Shown in pieces: positions 1 to 7,770 of a stretch of 35,603 nucleotides of DNA. How positions within the stretch are numbered: the stretch's first letter is position 1; each line of letters begins with the position of its first letter. This stretch comes from Gammaproteobacteria bacterium (GTDB lineage Bacteria; Pseudomonadota; Gammaproteobacteria; DSM-16500): the NCBI GenBank assembly GCA_013288815.1, contig JABDBD010000022.1, positions 1 to 35,603 on the forward strand, in the 5' to 3' direction. The notes beneath the pieces were generated by a model, which made no database searches, had not been told where the DNA came from, and saw only the letters and a list, made by a program, of their open reading frames with translations. A program made the translations under genes and the position numbers.

Positions 1-19
1 CAAAAATTCCGGAGATTTT

Positions 20-649
20 ATGATTGAGTTGTATGGATCACCTACACCCAGTGCTCACACAATTGCGATTATGCTAGAAGAAATTAAAGCAAACTATTCT
101 GTGTTTCCTGTTTCTAAAAACAATACTGAGCAACTGGAATTGGAATTTTTAAAGTCGACTCCGAATAGTATTTTTCCATTAATATTAGATCGTGATGGAC
201 CAAACAATAAATCATTTGTTATTTTCGAAACAGGGGCAATACTTTTATATTTGGCTGAAAAAAGTGGCAACCTTATGCCTAATACGCAATCTGACAAGTT
301 TGATGTCTTGCAGTGGTTGCTATTTGAAAATTCAAAAATTGGGCCTACCTTGGGCAATACTAAGCATTTTATGTATCATGCTCCTGAAAGCGTACCTTAC
401 GCTATAAAACGGTTTAACAATGAAACCAAGCGTATTTTTTCAATTATTGAAAAACAATTATCTGAAAATGAATTTATCGCTGGCAGTTATTCTATTGCAG
501 ATATTGCGACGTTCCCATGGATAAAAGAATATGAACGTTTCGGAATGACAAGCGATCAGCTTCCCCATATTAACGCATGGTTAGACAAATTAAATGAACG
601 CGAAGCAGTAAAAAAAGGGTTAGATGTGTTAGTCAGCATGAAAGAGTAA
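20..649 (+). CDS. Glutathione S-transferase family protein, Nu-class (YfcG/YghU-like)
   Basis: Soluble thiol-dependent enzyme, probably a glutathione-dependent disulfide reductase or peroxidase acting in the cytoplasm. Visible: an N-terminal thioredoxin-like domain (about residues 1-83) beginning MIELYGSPTP, with Thr9 where Nu-class enzymes such as YfcG have their conserved threonine, a cis-Pro region at F52-P53, and the glutathione gamma-glutamyl-binding pattern FETGAILLYLAEKSG (69-83). The all-helical C-terminal domain (about 90-205) carries AGSYSIADIATFPWI, typical of the family. At 209 aa it is full length. The ATG at 20 is preceded by GGAG at 11-14, a good ribosome binding site. It converges on trmJ with 35 bp between stop codons. 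The class assignment rests on motif resemblance; the physiological substrate cannot be told from sequence. Confidence 0.85.
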   Translation: MIELYGSPTPSAHTIAIMLEEIKANYSVFPVSKNNTEQLELEFLKSTPNSIFPLILDRDGPNNKSFVIFETGAILLYLAEKSGNLMPNTQSDKFDVLQWLLFENSKIGPTLGNTKHFMYHAPESVPYAIKRFNNETKRIFSIIEKQLSENEFIAGSYSIADIATFPWIKEYERFGMTSDQLPHINAWLDKLNEREAVKKGLDVLVSMKE

Positions 650-652
650 CAT

Positions 653-690
653 AGGCTCTGCGAATAAATAACTCTTAGAGAGCCTTAATC
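653..690. terminator. Possible terminator hairpin between convergent genes
   Basis: AGGCTCT (653-659) and AGAGCCT (679-685) form a 7-bp stem with a 19-nt loop, followed on the plus strand by TAATC and a run of six T. It lies between the convergent GST and trmJ stop codons and could serve the GST gene. The loop is long, so the call is tentative. Confidence 0.35.
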
Positions 691-1407
691 TTTTTTAATA
701 TTTTTATCAATCGATCCTAATATGCCACGCAAAATATTTACTTCCATGACATCTGGTCTCGCTCTATAAAATAAGCGCCGCAATCGCACCATAAGCTGTC
801 TAGGCGCTTCTATTTTTAAAAAGTCCAACTGAGTGAGCACTTTTTCTAAGTGCTCATAGAAACCTTCCATTTCTAACGAATTAGCAAATGGATAATCCCA
901 CTTTGCTGAAGAACTTTCTGAAAGTGAAAAAGCAACTTGTAACTCATATGCTATCACTTGAACAGCGGCTGCAAGATTTAAAGAGTTATATTCTGGATTA
1001 CTCGGAATTTGAATATGATAATGACATTTGTGTAATTCATCATTTGTTAAACCCGACTGCTCGCGCCCAAAAAGAACAGCAATTTTTGTAGAAGCCGACT
1101 CGTCTTTTGCTTTTTCAGCAAACTGTCGTGGTGTCAACATTGGCCAAGGAATGGACCGAGAACGAGTGCTTGTCCCAACAACCAGACCACAGTCTGCTAT
1201 CGCCGTCTCTAGATCAGGTACCACATGAGCTTGTATCAAGATATCCGCCGCATTAGACGCCATTTCTTCTGCTTTATCATGTGGAAATAATTTAGGTGCC
1301 ACTAAATAAAGCTCAGACAAACCCATCGTTTTCATCGCTCGCGCAGCAGCACCGATATTGCCAGGATGTGATGTATTGACAAGAATGATCCGAATACTAT
1401 TTAGCAT
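685..1407 (-). CDS. trmJ: tRNA (cytidine/uridine-32-2'-O-)-methyltransferase TrmJ
   Basis: Methylates the 2'-O of nucleotide 32 in the anticodon loop of several tRNAs using S-adenosylmethionine. It is a SPOUT (trefoil-knot) methyltransferase of the TrmH/TrmJ family. The 240-aa protein shows the family's three motifs: NTSHPGNIGAAARAM (11-25, with the catalytic arginine), VLFGREQSGL (111-120), and IPSNPEYNSLNLAAAV (134-149), which builds the SAM-binding knot. The C-terminal extension (about 165-240) is the usual TrmJ dimerisation and tRNA-binding segment. In many gammaproteobacteria trmJ is divergent from suhB; here about 5 kb of glycan genes separate them. It starts at the ATG at 1407, 82 bp from the divergent glycosyltransferase gene. 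Confidence 0.92.
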   Translation of the reverse strand: MLNSIRIILVNTSHPGNIGAAARAMKTMGLSELYLVAPKLFPHDKAEEMASNAADILIQAHVVPDLETAIADCGLVVGTSTRSRSIPWPMLTPRQFAEKAKDESASTKIAVLFGREQSGLTNDELHKCHYHIQIPSNPEYNSLNLAAAVQVIAYELQVAFSLSESSSAKWDYPFANSLEMEGFYEHLEKVLTQLDFLKIEAPRQLMVRLRRLFYRARPDVMEVNILRGILGSIDKNIKKD

Positions 1408-1489
1408 ATGTAATTCTCTTAAAATAATGCGCTCAGTGGGATTTTAAGCTAGACTAACCAATCGTTAAAAGAATAAACAAGGATTAACG

Positions 1490-2182
1490 ATGCATTGCGA
1501 ATTATCTCAGGAAAATTTAACGGTTGCTATGATTACTCGAAATGAAGAAAAAGCGATCGTGAAAGTTATTCAAGATATTCGTCATGCTGTCCCGCTAGCA
1601 GAAATACTCGTCGTTGATTCAAGCCAAGACCAAACTGCTGAACTAGCTCAACAAGCAGGAGCGCGCGTCATCAAACAATACCCACCTGAAGGTTATGGGC
1701 CAGCGATGTATAAAGCACTGACATCAGCAACCGGAAAAGTGATTGTTACATTAGACTGCGATAACACATATCCTGCAGAAAAAATCCCAGAGCTTGCTCG
1801 ATACATACTGGAAGAAAATTATGATGTGGTCGATGCGTCGAGATTAAAAAACAAACCTGCCGCGATGAAGTGGATGAATTATATCGCAAACATTGGATTC
1901 GCCGCCCTAGCCTCGCTGTTATTCCAACGAAAAATAACCGACTTGCATAGCGGCATGAGAGCCTACCGCAAAACAATGATTCATGCTCTGCCCTGGAATG
2001 AAAAAGGGGCTGCCTTTCCCGTTGAGTTACTACTCAAACCTATTCGAAAAAACTATAGGCTCAAAGAAATTTTTATCAACTACAATGAACGAATTGGCAA
2101 CAGTACCTTACAACCTCTACAAAGTGCATGGTGGACTTGGAAACGAATTTGGCATGCTCGTTTTTCTGGAGAAACCCAATGA
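1490..2182 (+). CDS. Family 2 glycosyltransferase (polyprenyl-phosphate sugar synthase-like)
   Basis: Likely transfers a sugar from a nucleotide-sugar to a polyprenyl-phosphate or glycan acceptor on the cytoplasmic face of the membrane. The 230-aa protein is a GT-A fold: N-terminal VAMITRNEE (12-20), VVDSSQDQTAELA (41-53), the DXD-type metal motif TLDCDNTYP (88-96, D89 and D91), and DLHSGMRAYR (151-160), matching the D-x-x-SGFR box of dolichol-phosphate mannosyltransferase-like enzymes. No C-terminal membrane domain is present, so it belongs to the soluble single-domain type. AAGGA about 8 nt upstream supports the ATG at 1490. The stop overlaps the next gene's start as ATGA, suggesting translational coupling. 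Sugar and acceptor are unknown. Confidence 0.85.
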   Translation: MHCELSQENLTVAMITRNEEKAIVKVIQDIRHAVPLAEILVVDSSQDQTAELAQQAGARVIKQYPPEGYGPAMYKALTSATGKVIVTLDCDNTYPAEKIPELARYILEENYDVVDASRLKNKPAAMKWMNYIANIGFAALASLLFQRKITDLHSGMRAYRKTMIHALPWNEKGAAFPVELLLKPIRKNYRLKEIFINYNERIGNSTLQPLQSAWWTWKRIWHARFSGETQ

Positions 2183-3465
2183 AAGTCGGGATTTTAGGCG
2201 GTGGAATAACAGGTATTGCAATACAACATTTTCTTCGGCACCCTAGTGAAGTATTAGAAGCAGAGACAACACCAGGAGGCCTTTGCCGCACTTTTTTTAA
2301 AGATGGATTTGGTTATGATATTGGCGGTCATATTCTTTTCTCAAAACATGAAATAATCAATCAACTAGTTGAAAAATTACTAGGCGAAAATATTAATCAC
2401 TGCAAGCGCAACAATAAAATTTATTATAACGGTCGATTTGTCAAATATCCCTTCGAAAATGGAATAGGCGCATTAGACAAGCATGAAGCTTATGACTGCC
2501 TGATTGATTACCTCAAAAATGATTTTGCAAAACCCACTAACTTAAAAGAATGGTGCTACTATACATTTGGCAAATCTATCGCAGAAAAATATTTGATTCC
2601 CTATAACGATAAAATATGGAATCTCTCATCTGAACAATTAAGTTTAGAATGGGTGGACCGCATTCCAAAACCGCCCGTAGATGACGTTGTAAAATCAGCA
2701 ATGGGCATTGAGACTGAAGGTTATTTACATCAACTCTTTTTCAAATATCCAAAGATCGGCGGCATGGAAGCGCTCGTTCGCTGTTTGATTAAGCAAGAAT
2801 CGAATGTGACGTGTAATTTTCGCGTAAAATCCATACGACGCATGAAACATGAGTGGGCAGTCTCTGACGGTCAGACAACAAAACATTACGATAAAATTAT
2901 TGTTGCCTTCCCTATCCATGAAGCCATTCATTGTTTTGAAAATATCCCTTCGACTGTTAAAAGCGCCGTCGAAAATTTACGTTACAACACCATCAACATT
3001 GCTATGCTAGGCGTGAATAACGAATCCCTTTTGGATAAAAGCGCAATCTACATTCCAGATAGGGATGTCGTAACACATCGCATATGCTACATGGGTTATT
3101 TTAGCAAACAATTAATAAAACCCGGTACTTCATCGCTGATTGCTGAAATAACAACTAACCCTGGCGACACCATCCACGAACTCAGCAATGCGTCAATGAT
3201 AGAAAAAGTCGCAAACGATTTAGACCGTATTAACTTAATTCAAAAACAAGATATCATCGTTTCCGATATCACCCGGATGAAATATGGTTATCCTGTTTAT
3301 GATCTTAATTACACAAAAAATACTAAAATATTTAAAGAGTATTTCTCTTCAATCGATGTAACACTCTGTGGAAGATTCGCAGAGTTTGATTATATCAACA
3401 GTGATGAATGTTTAAGGCGAGCCATGGTACTGAGCACTCACTGGAATGAATCACTTCAAACCTAA
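2179..3465 (+). CDS. FAD-dependent oxidoreductase, protoporphyrinogen oxidase / UDP-galactopyranose mutase-like
   Basis: Flavoprotein of the amine-oxidase/COG1232 type found in surface-polysaccharide loci. The reaction is not known; a UDP-sugar or lipid-linked sugar substrate is an inference from its neighbours. Visible: an N-terminal dinucleotide-binding loop KVGILGGGITG (residues 2-12) right after Met1, an acidic residue closing the second strand (VLEAET), the PGGLCRT and GYDIGGHILF segments typical of flavin-binding mutase-like proteins, a central PYNDKIWN and WVDRIPKPP region, and a C-terminal CGRFAEFDYIN segment that should close the FAD site. An upstream in-frame start at 2128 would add 17 residues before the Rossmann strand; ATG 2179 is preferred because it overlaps the previous stop (ATGA). 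Length from there is 428 aa. The 3' end overlaps the convergent methyltransferase gene by 15 bp. Confidence 0.78.
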   Translation: MKVGILGGGITGIAIQHFLRHPSEVLEAETTPGGLCRTFFKDGFGYDIGGHILFSKHEIINQLVEKLLGENINHCKRNNKIYYNGRFVKYPFENGIGALDKHEAYDCLIDYLKNDFAKPTNLKEWCYYTFGKSIAEKYLIPYNDKIWNLSSEQLSLEWVDRIPKPPVDDVVKSAMGIETEGYLHQLFFKYPKIGGMEALVRCLIKQESNVTCNFRVKSIRRMKHEWAVSDGQTTKHYDKIIVAFPIHEAIHCFENIPSTVKSAVENLRYNTINIAMLGVNNESLLDKSAIYIPDRDVVTHRICYMGYFSKQLIKPGTSSLIAEITTNPGDTIHELSNASMIEKVANDLDRINLIQKQDIIVSDITRMKYGYPVYDLNYTKNTKIFKEYFSSIDVTLCGRFAEFDYINSDECLRRAMVLSTHWNESLQT

Positions 3466-4224
3466 TTTTTTTCCCACAACAACAATACGAAAAGCAAATA
3501 GCGTTCGCCAACAATACGAAACCGCATACTCTATAGGATAAATAAAACGTTCGTACAGACGATAAAATGGAGAATCGATAATTGCTCTGCTCGAATTATT
3601 TTTATCAGATTTTTTAATCATTATTTTTTTTAAGATAGGCAAACATGCCCTAACTATAAATGGACTTAAGTCAGTATGACAAACAGCGCATCCCGCAGCA
3701 GCGACCAACTGTTTTGCTGTTTTAAATGTAAAGAAACGAATATGCGTGCGATCCATGACGCCCGTATCATCATATTCAAACTTTCCCCATAAAAAACTCA
3801 ATCGATTTGACCATACAACCGCATTAGGCACTGAAATAATTACACGCCCATCTGATTTTAAAAATTGTAAATAAAAATTGAGGACTGAAAGTGGATCATA
3901 CAAATGTTCCAAAACATCCGAAAAAACAATGTAGTCAAATTGTTTTGCTTTGATCTCTTCCTCTATTTTATCAAATGCAATCAAGTTTCTGACAATCACA
4001 TTATCGATGCGTGATTGCGCTTTTGTCGCTGCAAACTCATTCTCTTCTACACCCCACACACAATATCCTTTTTTTTTGATTTCTAAAGATAGATTTGCTT
4101 GCCCGCATCCTACATCCAACACAGCTTGCTCAGCACTGAATGATTTGCTGATTGGAATTTGTTTCAGAACAGCAATATTAATTTCTTCTAAATAGGGATA
4201 ATGTTTTTTGTTTAAATGAATCAC
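3451..4224 (-). CDS. Class I SAM-dependent methyltransferase
   Basis: Cytoplasmic methyltransferase of the UbiG/Methyltransf_23 type, probably acting on a sugar or lipid-linked glycan given its neighbours (inference). In the 257-aa protein motif I is VLDVGCGQANLSLEI (35-49), the acidic residue closing strand 2 is in WGVEENEFA (57-65), and the post-motif segment is FDYIVFSDVLEHLYDPL (96-112). The next strand, DGRVIISVPN, is also typical. The start is GTG at 4224, with a strong AAGGAGAT at 4231-4238, 6 nt upstream. That site overlaps the stop codon of the upstream GT-C gene, so the two are probably translationally coupled. The last 70 residues are basic and contain hydrophobic stretches that may touch the membrane. 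Confidence 0.82.
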   Translation of the reverse strand: MIHLNKKHYPYLEEINIAVLKQIPISKSFSAEQAVLDVGCGQANLSLEIKKKGYCVWGVEENEFAATKAQSRIDNVIVRNLIAFDKIEEEIKAKQFDYIVFSDVLEHLYDPLSVLNFYLQFLKSDGRVIISVPNAVVWSNRLSFLWGKFEYDDTGVMDRTHIRFFTFKTAKQLVAAAGCAVCHTDLSPFIVRACLPILKKIMIKKSDKNNSSRAIIDSPFYRLYERFIYPIEYAVSYCWRTLFAFRIVVVGKKLGLK

Positions 4225-4236
4225 TTTCTTATCTCC

Positions 4237-6168
4237 TTAGTTAAGCATACGTTGCCAGTTATTATCTTTATATTTCGGCTCAAGTAAATTTGACTTTACT
4301 TGTTCTGAAATAAACTCTAGACGATACGCCTCACTCGCATTCGATAGATAACTTCGACTGACAAGATGAATCATTTCATCCGGCTTTATTTTTTGGTTAT
4401 CAATACTAATCACACTATTCTTTTTTGTATGCACCTTATAATTACCGTCAAATTTAATTTTCAGATTTTGATTACCTGCGGCAACTTGTGGAGCGTAGAG
4501 AAATATACTTCCCCAGAAATGTTGGTACTGAGTCGCCAAGTACTGATGAATTTCGGGTGGTAATGAATGAAAGCGATCATTATCAACGTATAGCTTGATA
4601 GGTGCATTTTTAATGGATTCGATAATCTGCTGAGTCGTCACTGGCACAAGATATAGCGAGCTTAACGTCACAACAGGATAGAGCTTATTGGATGGATGAA
4701 AAAGATAATCAACCGCTGGCGCTACAATATGCACCAATCCGGGAACGGGCTGTTCTACATCAAGAAGTAATGGCACGCCCGCAACATAACTATCACCTTT
4801 ATTTAACAAATTATCCATTAGATAAATCATGGATTTTTGATAATGACCATTAGAGCTTCCCAGAAAATTCACAAACTGAATAAGAGAGAAAAGATTTCCT
4901 ATCACAAAAAACAAACAGAACATGACGCCAATGAATGCATTGCGAATATCATCACCTATGTTTTCCATTAATGAAGCACACAATAAGAGAGGGACTAATG
5001 CAATCATCAAATAAACATCGGGAAAGGTAAATTTAAGAAATAAGAAAAATAACCCTGCTATATAAAAAAATGAAAAGCATATTATGAGTTTCTTATTAAT
5101 TCTTGCTAATAAAAAAGAAAACTGAGCATTGTGGAGAGACGTGAAGAATTCTGCATACAGGAGAAAAAGAGCAGGAACAGCTGCCAGTGGATAATATGCA
5201 AAAGGTTGCTTACATGAAAAAACAAAAAACAATATCACTGACGCGTAAATAGCAATAAAAACATGTCTTTTAGCAGGCAGCATAAATAATCCAAACAAAG
5301 CAAATGGCCACAACAAAAAAAGTCCTGGATTATTCGTAATAATAAAATTCCAAAAATACGTTCGTATCCCCGTATACCAATCTACTGATGAAATAATGTA
5401 AGCCTCGTAAAACACACTATGCAATACAATTTTCAGGCTAGAAAAATAAGACCAAAACAGAATATAAGCCGACACAATTATTATGGTAGAGAAATTAAAT
5501 ACTAAAATATTTTTAATCAATCTCCATGTGCGCTCATTGACAAGCCAACACCCAGCCAGGCCGGCATTCATTGCAATAAAATACCAAATCGCTTTTTGAC
5601 AAACTAGAAATCCCAACCCAAGAACGATTCCCGCTAAAAAATAATTTTCTTCGAATACAAACATCACACTGATCAAGCATAACCAATATGCCAACAAGTC
5701 AACACGTATATCCGATGAATAGCTGAGAAATATTTGTGTAAAAACAATTAATGTCACACTAAGTAAAATAGCCGTTGAAGAAAAAAATTTTCTTAACCAG
5801 CATGTGGTGCTCAGTAAAAAAATAACATTAATGAGCGTTAGCCAATACTTGATAAAAAAGATTGGTTTAAGCAAGCCATAGGAAAAATTTAACGGGACAA
5901 GAAAAATATAATAACCCAATACCGTTTTATAAGGAGCAAAGTCTCGGTAAGGAAGCAGAGTTTTATAGTGATACGTGTGGTAAGCAAGCCAAAAGTCATC
6001 GATGGACAGTGTGGCATAAGGAATATAAAAAAATTGTATGACTAGAAAAACAAAACATATCGCAGCTATACACCCAAAATAATATTTTCTTGATTCTTTG
6101 AAAAGTTTGTCAGATCCAGATAAGGCCAGTGGCACAGTCATCTCCCTTTCACTATGTTTAGCACTCAC
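4237..6168 (-). CDS. Multipass membrane GT-C type glycosyltransferase (ArnT/PMT-like)
   Basis: Integral inner-membrane protein expected to transfer a sugar from a polyprenyl-phosphate donor to a glycan or lipid on the periplasmic side. Of 643 aa, the first about 450 form roughly a dozen hydrophobic helices, the first at about 31-50. The acidic pair D57-D58 in LSIDDFW follows helix 1, where GT-C enzymes keep their catalytic loop acid. The C-terminal about 170 residues are soluble and presumably periplasmic. The annotated start is GTG at 6168, only 2 bp from a long palindrome, and no clear ribosome site precedes it. An ATG at 6141 (residue 10) is possible, but its GGGAG lies directly against the codon. 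No exact family is recognised beyond GT-C. The GT2 gene nearby could make its lipid-linked donor. Confidence 0.72.
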   Translation of the reverse strand: MSAKHSEREMTVPLALSGSDKLFKESRKYYFGCIAAICFVFLVIQFFYIPYATLSIDDFWLAYHTYHYKTLLPYRDFAPYKTVLGYYIFLVPLNFSYGLLKPIFFIKYWLTLINVIFLLSTTCWLRKFFSSTAILLSVTLIVFTQIFLSYSSDIRVDLLAYWLCLISVMFVFEENYFLAGIVLGLGFLVCQKAIWYFIAMNAGLAGCWLVNERTWRLIKNILVFNFSTIIIVSAYILFWSYFSSLKIVLHSVFYEAYIISSVDWYTGIRTYFWNFIITNNPGLFLLWPFALFGLFMLPAKRHVFIAIYASVILFFVFSCKQPFAYYPLAAVPALFLLYAEFFTSLHNAQFSFLLARINKKLIICFSFFYIAGLFFLFLKFTFPDVYLMIALVPLLLCASLMENIGDDIRNAFIGVMFCLFFVIGNLFSLIQFVNFLGSSNGHYQKSMIYLMDNLLNKGDSYVAGVPLLLDVEQPVPGLVHIVAPAVDYLFHPSNKLYPVVTLSSLYLVPVTTQQIIESIKNAPIKLYVDNDRFHSLPPEIHQYLATQYQHFWGSIFLYAPQVAAGNQNLKIKFDGNYKVHTKKNSVISIDNQKIKPDEMIHLVSRSYLSNASEAYRLEFISEQVKSNLLEPKYKDNNWQRMLN

Positions 6169-6169
6169 T

Positions 6170-6353
6170 CTAGTACCGTTTCCATTTAATTTTGACCGGT
6201 TGCGCTCAGATTGCGTTTAGATTTGAGCGATTAGTCTTTCAAAAAAGCGGAGGGCTAGCTCCGCTAACTCGAGCATTTTTTGAAAGACTAATCGCTCAAA
6301 GATAAATGCAAGATGAGATGCAACCGGTCAAAATTAAATGGAAACGGTACTAG
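6170..6353. repeat. 184-bp long nested palindrome, MITE-like
   Basis: Perfect 34-bp outer arms (6170-6203 and 6320-6353, beginning CTAGTACCGTTTCC), perfect 25-bp inner arms (6222-6246 and 6276-6300, TTTGAGCGATTAGTC...) and a central hairpin GCGGAG..CTCCGC (6247-6264). The short stretches between arms also pair imperfectly. No ORF is inside. The arms and lack of coding suggest a non-autonomous mobile element or cruciform repeat. It fills most of the 350-bp gap upstream of the GT-C gene and suhB; the rest of that gap (6354-6518) holds only the suhB leader. Confidence 0.85.
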
Positions 6354-6452
6354 TAAGCAATAAGCAAATAAAACAACCTACTTTTTAACTGCCGAATTTA
6401 GGATAGTGCCCCCTGTTACCATGCATTTCAAGAGCTGGCCAAAAAATTAATT

Positions 6453-6480
6453 TTCACTAAACTCCAATCTTTGCTATAGT
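6453..6480 (+). promoter_or_regulatory. Possible sigma70-type promoter for suhB
   Basis: TTCACT at 6453-6458 (4 of 6 to the -35 consensus), 16-nt spacer, TATAGT at 6475-6480 (5 of 6 to the -10), about 39 nt before the suhB start codon. It lies outside the palindrome. Found by eye only. Confidence 0.35.
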
Positions 6481-6518
6481 TAACCTCCTAATTTTGAAAC
6501 CTGTTCTATAAAAATACT

Positions 6519-7295
6519 ATGAAAGATCCTTTTGTTAACATAGCCGTACGTGCAGCGCGTGCCGCTGGCAATACCATTATTCGCGCACTTGATCGCTTAG
6601 ATACAGTACATATCAGCGAAAAGCGACCGCACGACTACGTGACTGACATTGATCAACAAGCAGAGCGCGATATTGTTGCTATTATCCGCAAAACCTACCC
6701 AAATCACGGCATCATTGGTGAAGAAGGGGCTGAAGTTCAAGGTGATGAATATACTTGGATAATTGACCCCTTAGACGGTACCCGAAATTTTATACATGGT
6801 GTTCCTCATTTTGCTGTTTCCATTGCCGTCATGCGCAAGGGCAGAATTGAGCAAGGTGTTATTTATGACCCTGTTCGCCAAGAACTCTTTACCGCTAGCC
6901 GCGGAAAAGGCGCCCAGTTAAACGACAGGCGAATTCGCGTTAGCAAACGCACAATTCCTGACCAGTGCCTACTGGCAACCGGCTCACCCCACACTACCTC
7001 TTCTGATGAAAAAAGTGCCTATATGGACTCTCTTTTATCCGTATTAGAAACTTGCAAAGATATACGACGTGGAGGATCAGCCGCCCTAGATTTAGCCTAT
7101 GTTGCTTGCGGAAGATTCGATGGCTTCTGGGAAATGGGGCTAAAAATTTGGGATATAGCAGCAGGTGTTCTACTCATCAAGGAGGCGGGCGGATTAGTTT
7201 CCGACTTCAAAGGCGGTGAAGACTTTCTGAAAACAGGCCATATCGTGGCTGCCAATCCTAAGATCTTAAAATTCTTATTAAAAAATATAAAATAA
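6519..7295 (+). CDS. suhB: Inositol-1-monophosphatase family protein SuhB
   Basis: Mg2+-dependent inositol monophosphatase fold. In E. coli SuhB also joins the rRNA antitermination complex, a role likely but not shown here. At 258 aa it is the usual length. Metal and substrate residues are visible: GEEG (67-70, first Glu), WIIDPLDGTRNFIHG (80-94, with D83 and D86), and WDIAAGVLLIKEAGG (211-225, with D212). The start is the ATG at 6519; no strong Shine-Dalgarno sequence precedes it. The gene is monocistronic by position, with long palindromic elements on both sides. In Pseudomonas-type gene order suhB lies near secF and trmJ; both are nearby here, but separated by inserted genes. Confidence 0.92.
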   Translation: MKDPFVNIAVRAARAAGNTIIRALDRLDTVHISEKRPHDYVTDIDQQAERDIVAIIRKTYPNHGIIGEEGAEVQGDEYTWIIDPLDGTRNFIHGVPHFAVSIAVMRKGRIEQGVIYDPVRQELFTASRGKGAQLNDRRIRVSKRTIPDQCLLATGSPHTTSSDEKSAYMDSLLSVLETCKDIRRGGSAALDLAYVACGRFDGFWEMGLKIWDIAAGVLLIKEAGGLVSDFKGGEDFLKTGHIVAANPKILKFLLKNIK

Positions 7296-7389
7296 AGAGG
7301 TTGTTGGCCAAATTAAAGTGCCAGCTTAAAATAGTCATAGATTTCAGGTAGCAGCTATCTAACCCTCTTCACTACACTAAGCCATTCGT

Positions 7390-7500
7390 TTAGTTGATCC
7401 ACTGAGAAGATAATTTTTTAAGTAATTGCGGTAAACTAATAGGCTGTAATTCTTGCCTCAATTGATTTAATACGGCCAGTTTCATTTCATTATTTAACAT
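7390..7500 (-). pseudogene. Remnant of a small helix-turn-helix-like protein
   Basis: A 36-codon reading frame begins at the ATG at 7500: MLNNEMKLAVLNQLRQEL followed by QPISLPQLLKKLSSQWIN and TAA. The start resembles the N-terminus of small winged-helix proteins that open with a KLAVLxQLRxxL helix and a LPxLLKKL helix (recalled pattern, not searched). After the stop the same frame reads T-N-G-L-V before another stop, where such proteins have an N-E-G-L-V turn, so this looks like a deleted or decayed copy. It lies just downstream of two GGCCGTATT palindromes read in the same direction. It could also be a real tiny ORF or chance. Confidence 0.35.
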
Positions 7501-7505
7501 AAATT

Positions 7506-7570
7506 GGCCTTATTTCGAATAATACGGCCACACTTTCAAAGTTTTTTGGCCGTATTTAAAGAATACGGCC
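7506..7570 (-). promoter_or_regulatory. Two operator-like GGCCGTATT palindromes
   Basis: Site 1 (7506-7529) pairs GGCCTTATT with AATACGGCC around a 6-nt centre, with one mismatch. Site 2 (7548-7570) is a perfect 9-bp inverted repeat GGCCGTATT / AATACGGCC with a 5-nt centre. A further half-site AATACGGCC sits inside the small reading frame at 7469-7477. The spaced pair directly upstream of a helix-turn-helix-like start looks like an autoregulatory operator; site 2 could also form an RNA hairpin. Confidence 0.45.
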
Positions 7571-7578
7571 ATTTTGGA

Positions 7579-7770
7579 TTATTTAACCTCAGTTATGGAT
7601 AAGAACCCAGTTAAAGCAAGTATTTTAGCCGAAGACAAGGCGAAATCTTGAAAAAAATACGCGTGTAGTTATTCTACATAAGTGTTTTTTTCAAGATTTC
7701 AACGCAGTATTCGGCTGAAAGACGCTGCTTTAACTGGGTTCTTATCCATAACTGAGGTTATTTAACCTCA
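7579..7770. repeat. Second long palindromic MITE-like element
   Basis: Perfect 35-bp arms at 7584-7618 and 7726-7760 (TAACCTCAGTTATGG...), perfect 16-bp inner arms GAAATCTTGAAAAAAA (7642-7657) and its complement (7685-7700), and a central TGTAG..CTACA hairpin (7664-7678). The 13-bp TTATTTAACCTCA occurs directly repeated at both ends (7579-7591 and 7758-7770), which may reflect duplication on insertion. The right end includes the amidase stop codon. No ORF inside. With the operator-like sites and HTH remnant it accounts for most of the 462-bp gap after suhB; I see nothing clear in 7296-7389. Confidence 0.85.

Noticed and set aside
6170-6353. Ordinary rho-independent terminator
   Set aside because: Arms are far too long and nested, and it lies upstream of both flanking genes, so nothing needs terminating there.
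7390-7570. Repeated GGCCGTATT as a small CRISPR array or replication iterons
   Set aside because: Only about five half-sites, arranged as inverted pairs and not evenly spaced; no replication gene nearby.
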